The translations under genes and the position numbers were made by a program. The notes beneath the pieces were generated by a model. It did not search any database and was not told the origin of the DNA. It worked only from the letters and a program-made list of their open reading frames with translations. From Reticulitermes lucifugus (taxonomy: Eukaryota > Arthropoda > Insecta > Blattodea > Rhinotermitidae), in assembly GCA_026260175.1 (NCBI GenBank), contig JAKCWW010000891.1, positions 24,085 through 88,084 on the forward strand: a stretch of 64,000 bases of DNA, written 5' to 3'. Shown piece after piece: positions 57,401 through 64,000 of this stretch (position 1 is its first letter; each line of letters starts with the position of its first letter).

Positions 57401-60400
57401 GAATGAGGTGAGTGTGTCATGTAACGTGTGATAGAGATGAGAAATCCGTAAGCAACATTGATATGAAAATCTGAATGAGACTAGTTGTAAGACCTAGGTG
57501 TAGGTGGATGCCATTGTATCATTGAAATAGGGTGTGAGGATGTGGACTGGATTCATCTAGTTTAGGGATTGGTTCAATGGTAGAGTTTTGTTAACACACT
57601 AAAGAACCTTTGGGTTCTGTAAAAGAAACACATATTTCATCCATGTTTACCATATTTTGCATTGAAATTGACTGTTGGATGAGAATTCTGAGGGTCCCAA
57701 GTGCATTGTTTGTTTTGTGGTATTGTGTTTATTTTTATCTGTAATCCTGCAAGAACTTTCAGTGTTTTGAATTTAACATTACTGTGATTTAACTCTTTCA
57801 GAAACCCGAATGTTCTACCTGTGGCTAGGCCTAACCCAGACCCATGGAATTGGGGTTGGGAGGAATCTGGGGTCTCAGCAAATTCTGCATCTCTCAGCAA
57901 CAGCACCAGCAGCAGCAACCCCATCAACAACAACAACAATAATAATAATGTTTGCCCTGATCCAGTGTGGGGCTGGTCAGTAGACAGCACAGCAACTCAC
58001 CAAGAGCATAATGTTCCAAGTACTAACGCAGGCTACAGTTCAGCCCAGCATGGGCAGAATTACTCCATTGCTACTATGCATGTGTCTGTCAACACTGGTT
58101 CAGTTGCTACAGGAATGACTCCCAGTACAGCAGCCCTTATAGCAGAATCATTTAGTTCAGGTTCTGCTGACCAAACACCGTTATTTTCGAGCAGTGGTTC
58201 ACAGAACCTTGCAGGAAATAAGAATCCCTTAACACTGAACTTTGTAAGAAATAATGTAATTCATCCGGTTGTTAACTCTGGTAACCAGTATACTGCAGTC
58301 AGTACACCATCTCATTTTAATCAGGATGTTAATTATAGTCATGGATCTCATGGTGCCAAAGGTGATTTTGAAGAAGGTTATGTGAATAGCATTAATATTT
58401 CTCAGCAAGAGACTTATACAGCAGGTGCAAGTGAAGAAAGACTCGGAGAATCCCATATAGTAACGCAGGAGATAAAGAATGTAGGAACAATGGAACAAGA
58501 CACTCCTCACCCATCTGCAGATTGTGTTAGCAGAGGTGAAGAATTCTCAGATGTTTCTGTATGTACAAGTGAAACAAAGACTGAGAAAGGCATTAAGGAA
58601 GGATTAGACTCACCAGCAAATGATGTTCCTGAGTTAAGCAGAGGAAGCTCAAGCAGAGAACAAGATATAAGTAAACAGAGTTCTAGTACAGGGAATGATG
58701 GCCTTTCTACACAGTGGTCTACTGAGAGTTTGCCAAGCTCTGAAGATCTGTCTCAGACAGTAGAAGGAAATGAAGTGATTTCTCCTCATTCAAATATACC
58801 TCAGCTGTCTTTGGTTACAGATACACTTTTGATAAATCAGCAGAATGATCAATATCATCAGAGTTATGAACATAGCGCCTATGAATTTAGCAATGATGAT
58901 CAGAATAGTAGACATGTAGAAAGAACTGAGGAACCACAGTGTCTGAAAGATGTACCTATAAATGAATCTAGAAATTTATGTACTCAAGAGTATCCGAGTT
59001 ATGGTAGTAACTCTTATATTCCAGAACAGGTCACAAATGAAACAGCAACATGGAAGCAAGGTACAGGAAACAGAGGGTATAGTCAAGATAATATATATGG
59101 TCAGATGTCCAGTGGTGGTAATATTTCAACATCGTCATCATCCAGCCTGTATTTACATAGTGACTGTCATACAGCAGAGCCAGAAACCATGATGAACATT
59201 GCTCACATATCCACAGAGACTATTAAAACAACATTGCCCATAGAGAGTGTTGCCAGTGCTTTAGAAAACTTAACTGTATCAAACGAAAATTTGAGATCCC
59301 CAGATGTTGAAAACAAAGAGATTGTTTATCCTGAAACTGAAGAAAATTTAGGAGCAACATCAGCTCTTCCAGGGCATAGTAATCTGTCCCATGGAAGTAA
59401 TGTGACCGTAAATCCAACACAGGCAGCACTTGGACCTCCTCCAAAGAGTACTGGAATTTTTCAGAAAAAGAACAATAACCCATACTCACTGACCCATAAA
59501 CCTGTCAGTAAATATCGAGCCAGTCCACCCAATGGAGAAGGAGCAGCTGGTGGAGTTGACAAGAGAAATTACAATCATCCACACACTCCATCAGTAGGAC
59601 CAACTGAACCAAGTGTGAATGTTGCTCAGTTTGGAGCATTACCAGAGATTATGTCACACACAATAAACACCCTCATGCAGCCAACATACAGTCTCAAGAC
59701 TGTGGAAACTTCAGGAAATATCGGTAGAAAAAAGAAAACACCGCCTCCGATGGCGGAAGATGTGGTGAATCTGGAGACTGTACCGGATAATAAGGAGAGA
59801 CCTGACTTCGTAGATGTTTTACAGACAGCTCCCGTAACGAGACTGCATGCTGCTGCAGTTGGCCAGGTGAGTTTTAGAGTAGACATTACAAACTCTTTTG
59901 AAGTGAGTTAGTATGTGTGCGTAAGTTCATGGAATAGGTATGGATTTACTGTTTTCAGCCATAAAGTAAAGGAATTAATATCATCTTGAAAATGTGCTTC
60001 AGTATGATTGTTATGGCTCTTGTGATACACAGTGTACAAGTTTTGATAAATTGTTATTTTTGTTGTTGTTGTTGTAAATCACTTCTGTGAAATCTTCAGA
60101 TTGGCATGTCAAATACCCTTCTTTTCTAAATTCTAAGCACTTTCAACCTGTGAAAAAGTGGTGGTTCTGACAAGGTGTTTTTACATAAAATTCTCTTGGT
60201 GGTTAGCCACATAAAGATTGAGCTGCTCAACATTGATATGGCTGATCACGCCAGAGAATTTTAGTGCATTCATTTGCTGTGAAAGCTGATATTCTATATA
60301 AGGTGCATGACACTTATCTCATGTTTCAGGATGCACTAAGGGGAACAGCATCTCAGTGGACCCAACCATCAAGTTACAGTGTAAGTCCTGAAAACCAAGA

Positions 60401-63240
60401 GGTGGCTCCCCATTGTGGGCCAGATCGAAACCAATATCTTGAAACTGGTCAGCTGACTGGTGATGAGAGAGAGATTAGATCCACAATGCCAGATATTGTT
60501 GAAACACAGTACCGAGTTTCAAGAAATGGTAACAGTAGTGTTTCACATGAAGGGTTCTTGCCTCTGCATGAGCTTCATCGAATGGTTCCTGGTCAAATCA
60601 CTGAACAGAATGTCATCACAAACAGCTATGAACCAGAGAATATGGTTGTCAGGCCTGGAGATAATTTCAATGAGGGTATTTTGACACCACCACCAGGCTT
60701 GCATAGGATGGTCCCAGGGCAGTTTACTGAAACTGAAAATACTGTAATGCAAGTTTTGGACTCCGTGCATACTACTGAAAATTCTTCAGATGACTTGTTG
60801 CTTGACAGAATGGTCCCAGGACAGCTGACTGAGGAAAGTGGTGGTGGAAGTTTTGTCTCTGAGTCTGGAAGTGTTGAAACAGTACCTGCACACAGTTCAG
60901 TGGATGATATTCCACCACCACCTGGTTTGAGGAGAATGGTTCCTGGAGAGTCCAGTAGCCCAGAAAGTCAGGGAAATGTTGCACAATTGGGATTGCCAGC
61001 AGGTGCTTTCCAGCCCATTGATGCAGTTCCTTTGGAGCTAAGGGTTGTCACAGGAGTGGCACAAGATGAAGTGGATGGTGTGGGATCTGCTGCAACATTA
61101 CCATTGCCAGCATCACCATGTATGTAACTTGCACAGAGTTGAGTTTTGTTTGCTAAAGATGAAGTAAGTTAGAACTTTTTGAATTTTGAGTCCAAGGTAA
61201 CCTTTGTGTTATGTTGATGGTTTAGTAAAATGTTGACAAGAGTGTGCCATGTTAATTTAATAGGTGAAACATTTGCTTCATTACTTTATGCTGTTCCCTA
61301 ATTTTCAGCATTTGAAATTTAAAACCTCTAGAATGAAATTACATGAAGCAAAGGACATTTGTGAGGATGTTGTTCTGTATAATTTTTGACTGTTATGTGA
61401 GGGGTACACAAATTTTCCAAAAATCTAGAAGCCACCTCAAAATTCTAGGCACCAGAAGGGTGAAATAAAGTAAGTTCCATATTGAGGGCCCACGTATGTT
61501 AGGCACCATTGTACAAAATTTAGTTGCTCGGGTGACCTGGTGCCCAGGATTTGTGCACCCGTGTGATAGACTAAGGAAGACTTATTTTAAATAAATAGCA
61601 ACAACATTCTCGTCAAAGAATCAGAAGAGAACAGGCAACTTGGGAGACTTTGACTTTGATGGGAAGATGATGATAAAATCAATCTTGGGGAAATAGGGTA
61701 TGGACTAGGTTCATCCGGCTAAGTGTAGGTTTCAGTGGCAGATTAATGTGGGCACAGTATTAAGCTCTGGGTTTTCTGATTGTGGGGAATGTTACTCTGC
61801 TTCATGGAGTTAGGTAGAATTGAAATAGGCATAGTGTTTTTTATACAATTTCCCTTGCCCCGTACAGTGTCAGTAAATAGCCGTGTGAAGAGTGAACCTG
61901 TTAGTCCAACACCAGAACAAACCGCAAGTGGCAGTAACCTACCACAACCTCCATCAGAGCGAAGTGAGACTATTGGTTCTGACAGTGTAGAGGTGTACAC
62001 ACCCCCTGCACCGTCTGAAAACACTGTTCGAGATGCAAGGTATTTAATTTGTGTTGTCTCTATTTTTGGGTTCTCATTAATCTGCTAACACATGTAAGAC
62101 CTTCTATTGATGTGTTGTATCTGTGTAGGATGTTTACTGAAAAATGCTGATGAAAAATATCAAATTAACTTAATTTTTAATATCACTAAGTTTTGCTTTC
62201 ATCCACTTTTCAAATAACACATGTAAATCTCTTTACATTTTACAACACGTAACTTAATTTAGCAAGTGTACGTTTACTTTTCTGACATATATGTAATGGG
62301 TTTACCGACATAAAAATGTTTGATGCATGGATATGTATGTTTGTGTTTTATACAGGATCCGTCATTTTTTTCTGTTCGTGCATAAAAGATGACCTACTGT
62401 CTAGCTTAGTAATGAAGGTTGAGCAGGATGATTGGTTAGATCACTGCAATTGTATGAAACAGAACAAGAGTGGTAGGAGAATAGTGGGTGCATGGATAAT
62501 GTAATGGATTGTTTGATAATTAGTTTGGAAAGCAGAAATGGGAATGTTGATGATAGTGAATTTTAAATACTCATATAAATCTTGGAACTTCTAAGAATGT
62601 GGGTTGAAATTTTTTGACCAGTTTTCCTGGTTCATAAGCTTTGGAACTAAATGTTAGGTAAGGTACCTAATCCATATTCACTGTTTTCAGTAGGAGATGT
62701 GGAAAACTAGATTGTTGTTTCATCATAACAAATGAATTTCTGATAAAGGTGGTCATGTAAAAAGCAGTAAGAAACACTTTCTGCCCTATAATTTAAAATA
62801 ATCAGGACTACCAACAAGGAATGTGTCTTTTTTTTCTTAATATCTTATAACATACCACAATTTCTTTGCCAGGGGCCAGGTTTTTTAGTGTTAGTAAAAA
62901 CTGGTTACGCTTTTCTCAGTGGTTCTCGGCGGGACACTATGGCCAAAGATCGAGAACGTTGGCATCAGGATGACGAGGGTAATGAACATAATTCTCAGCA
63001 CCAAAGAAGACAAACAGATGGTCGAGACTTCTATGCTTCTCGTGATAAAGACAGAGCTGAATCACCTGGTGCAAGTAGATACAAGGACCGAGAAGAATGG
63101 GATTGGAAATATGGCCCCAGACATGAACGAGACAGAGATGATTCCTCAAGTGGTGGTCGCTACAGAGATGACAGACATTATGATCCCAGGAAAGAATACA
63201 GGGATCATGATGATAGTCGAAGACCCAGGCGGAAAAGAAA
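54188..63240 (+). CDS. Sec16: Sec16-like ER exit site scaffold, N-terminal part (5 exons seen, 5' and 3' incomplete)
   Basis: Sec16 is a large peripheral protein that marks ER exit sites and recruits COPII coat parts (Sec23/24, Sec13/31). Exons 54188-54429, 57802-59866, 60330-61119, 61868-62039 and 62920-63240 join in frame (phases 0/2/0/1/2/2) to about 1,196 residues. In order: Gln-rich head with HQSQQ repeats; Trp-Gly motifs (WNWG twice, WGW); a long Ser/Asn/Glu-rich disordered stretch; KSTGIFQKKNNNPYSL and VNLETVPDNKERPDF; four RMVPG repeats; an SP-rich stretch; an Arg/Asp-rich block. I recognise the NLETxPDNxERPD and PPPGLxRMV segments as Sec16-like from recall. The conserved helical core should follow after 64000. 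No ATG exon was found. Confidence 0.78.
54660..55831 (-). mobile_element. Tc/mariner-type element with TIRs, decayed, in Sec16 intron
   Basis: TIRs: TCGGGTGTCCCATAAGTCC then AGTCTCA at 54660 against the complement of TGAGACTGGACTTACGAACA at 55806-55831, flanked by TA on each side. Minus-strand transposase pieces from MDDINERYTVQEKEG to RCMTHEAVLLGP, NAERYLQFFNDVLEPYMNEM and EWSPRSPDLMPLDFF, with stops and frameshifts. Length 1.17 kb, near full size. Confidence 0.85.
56490..57010 (-). pseudogene. mariner transposase relic, internally deleted, in Sec16 intron
   Basis: Minus strand WFSKFKSGVTSAKHIKHSGR PQTSKT and GSVCSILKDNVNMCQTATKF (N-terminal DNA-binding region) run straight into SPHLVSCDFLLYPKLKLALK GRR and FTKCFKQWHDCW (C-terminal end), so the catalytic middle is missing. 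One frame stays open for 157 codons. Confidence 0.82.
57535..57625 (+). repeat. dispersed repeat fragment in Sec16 intron
   Basis: GATGTGGACTGGATTCATC, AAAGAACCTTTGGGTTCTGT; related to 38230-38330 and to 61670-61770. Confidence 0.45.
57802..59866 (+). CDS. Sec16: Sec16-like exon b (large disordered exon)
   Basis: 2,065 bp open in one frame, acceptor CTCTTTCAG, donor CAG/GTGAGT; 688 codons plus the split Arg. Starts RNPNVLPVARPNPDPWNWGW; a run of nine Asn (AAC/AAT repeat) at about 57925-57951; DPVWGW; then low-complexity Ser/Thr/Asn/Glu. Near the end come KSTGIFQKKNNNPYSL, KYRASPPN, GRKKKTPPPM and VNLETVPDNKERPDF, the best family markers. By far the longest open frame in the window. Confidence 0.88.
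60330..61119 (+). CDS. Sec16: Sec16-like exon c (four RMVPG repeats)
   Basis: Acceptor ATGTTTCAG, reads DALRGTASQWTQPSSYS. Four spaced repeats: LHRMVPGQITE, PPPGLHRMVPGQFTE, LLDRMVPGQLTEE and PPPGLRRMVPGESS, separated by acidic Ser-rich linkers. Donor CAT/GTATGT at 61120; the GTAACT four bases on would put a stop in the next exon and is rejected. Phase 1 out. Confidence 0.85.
61670..61770 (+). repeat. dispersed repeat fragment in Sec16 intron
   Basis: GGGTATGGACTAGGTTCATCC, related to 57535. Confidence 0.4.
61868..62039 (+). CDS. Sec16: Sec16-like exon d (Ser/Pro-rich)
   Basis: Acceptor CCCGTACAG; reads (L)SVNSRVKSEPVSPTPEQ, ending VYTPPAPSENTVRDA and a split codon; donor AAG/GTATTT. Frame agrees on both sides. 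Several SP/TP sites (SPTPE, YTPPAPS) suit a kinase-regulated linker. Confidence 0.78.
62920..63240 (+). CDS. Sec16: Sec16-like exon e (Arg/Asp-rich)
   Basis: Acceptor CTTTTCTCAG; reads SGSRRDTMAKDRERWHQDDE, then DRAESPGASRYKDREEWDWK and mixed-charge RD/RDR repeats to RRPRRKRK. Donor taken as AAAGAAA/GTAGGA at 63241. That donor overlaps an in-frame TAG (63242-63244), so an unspliced transcript would end here. A charged Arg-rich stretch before the core domain is known to help place Sec16 at ER exit sites; its role here is inference. Confidence 0.75.
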
Positions 63241-64000
63241 GTAGGAAATTACCATTTTTATTCATTGCTTTTCTTAATTTTATTCTCATACCAGTTTTTT
63301 CATTTTGGTTCTAAAATTACTAGTCTGTTAAGAAGAATACGTTACAGATGCATTACCAAAATTACAGTGACACTTGGATTTTATATTCCTTGAATCCACA
63401 TTTTCTTTCATTCTACATATTTTTGTCAGTCTCACCACTCGAATAAGGACAACATTAAATTTTCCTGTGGAGTATGTGGTTGTGCTTTCCACCCAGTTCT
63501 CAAGTATAGAATCAGAGTGAGCATAAATTGTGGCTTGTCACTGTTGTTTTAAGTATTTTCAGTTGGAAATTAGGAAAATAAAATTATTAATTTTCAGTTA
63601 TAAATTCCCATCTCCTTGAGTGTGTGCATGTATGCTTACTGTTCTCTGGCTTCAAGGTTGTGCCAGCAGAATGGAACCATGCACACACAGACAACTGTGT
63701 GGGCACTTATGGAAACTTGGTGCTTGACTGCACCTGGTAGAGACATCTGTTGCTGCACCACACTTGCCTAGTGTACTTATTTCCCTGTAGATGGTGTTAG
63801 TAAACTGAACCAATCACAGACTAGTGTGAAATTTTTTTGCATAACGCCTGTAATATTTATTAATGTGCTGTCTGAGCCTTGTAATGTACTGATCAAATTT
63901 GTTTTTGTGTGTTATTATGACATGACTGTATTAATTTAGTGTACAGTGAAACCTCTATCCATCGTTCCCGTTACCGTCGTTGGCCCGCATGTATCGTCTG
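63241..64000. other. presumed Sec16 intron, runs off the window
   Basis: AT-rich with no further frame matching the gene and no repeat I recognise. The last 60 bases become CpG-richer. Confidence 0.4.

Noticed and set aside
58229-59886. Minus-strand frames opposite the large Sec16 exon
   Set aside because: They are shadows of the plus-strand coding frame.

Overview
This is insect nuclear DNA: AT-rich, repeat-dense, with canonical GT-AG introns of 0.5 to 27 kb. The mixture of tRNA-derived SINEs, LINE tails, Tc1/mariner relics and a piggyBac relic is of the kind I associate with cockroaches, termites and other polyneopterans; that placement is inference from recall. Two protein-coding genes stand head to head. 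Almost every other open frame is chance or transposon debris.

Minus strand, 5,844-44,104: a uridine-cytidine kinase gene (UCK). Six shared coding exons run from the ATG at 44,104 down to 33,524. The last shared exon can then join either of two terminal exons with the same splice phase: a proximal one at 17,333-17,451 (265-residue protein) or a distal one at 5,844-5,986 (273 residues). Both start with the same conserved helix (VAIDLIV) and then diverge completely. The enzyme phosphorylates uridine and cytidine in pyrimidine salvage.

Plus strand, from about 48.5 or 54.2 kb to beyond 64,000: the N-terminal part of a Sec16-like gene, the scaffold of ER exit sites for COPII vesicle budding. Five coding exons (54,188-63,240) join in frame to about 1,196 residues. 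The ATG exon was not found, and the central conserved domain should lie past the window edge. A CpG-richer block ending in a good splice donor (48,480-48,929) is a candidate promoter and 5' UTR exon.

Mobile and repeat layout: minisatellite 0.6-1.36 kb; a 1-kb inverted repeat 2.15-3.24 kb; LINE tails at 7.9, 35.1-35.7, 47.8-48.5 and 49.2 kb; foldback elements at 9.1-9.4, 19.5, 23.1-24.0 (interrupted by a 186-N gap) and 32.7 kb; a deleted mariner at 18.35-19.23 kb; a piggyBac-like relic at 20.85-22.1 kb; SINE copies of at least two families; Tc/mariner relics at 50.4, 52.4, 54.66-55.83 (TIRs visible) and 56.5-57.0 kb, the last two inside a Sec16 intron.

The most interesting signal is a small RNA-like motif seen about eleven times in unrelated repeat contexts: C-U-G-A-N-G-A, a hairpin, GAAA, a tiny palindromic stem, NUH, and a closing stem that pairs across the whole unit. 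This is the hammerhead self-cleaving ribozyme layout. The closing stem and the hairpin have different sequences in different copies yet remain paired, which is covariation. Nearly all copies carry one extra base, usually U, between the CUGANGA box and the hairpin, so they are either a variant hammerhead or a related three-way junction. Copies at 50,961-51,005 (+) and 9,193-9,236 (-) keep every core base; most others have one or more core substitutions.
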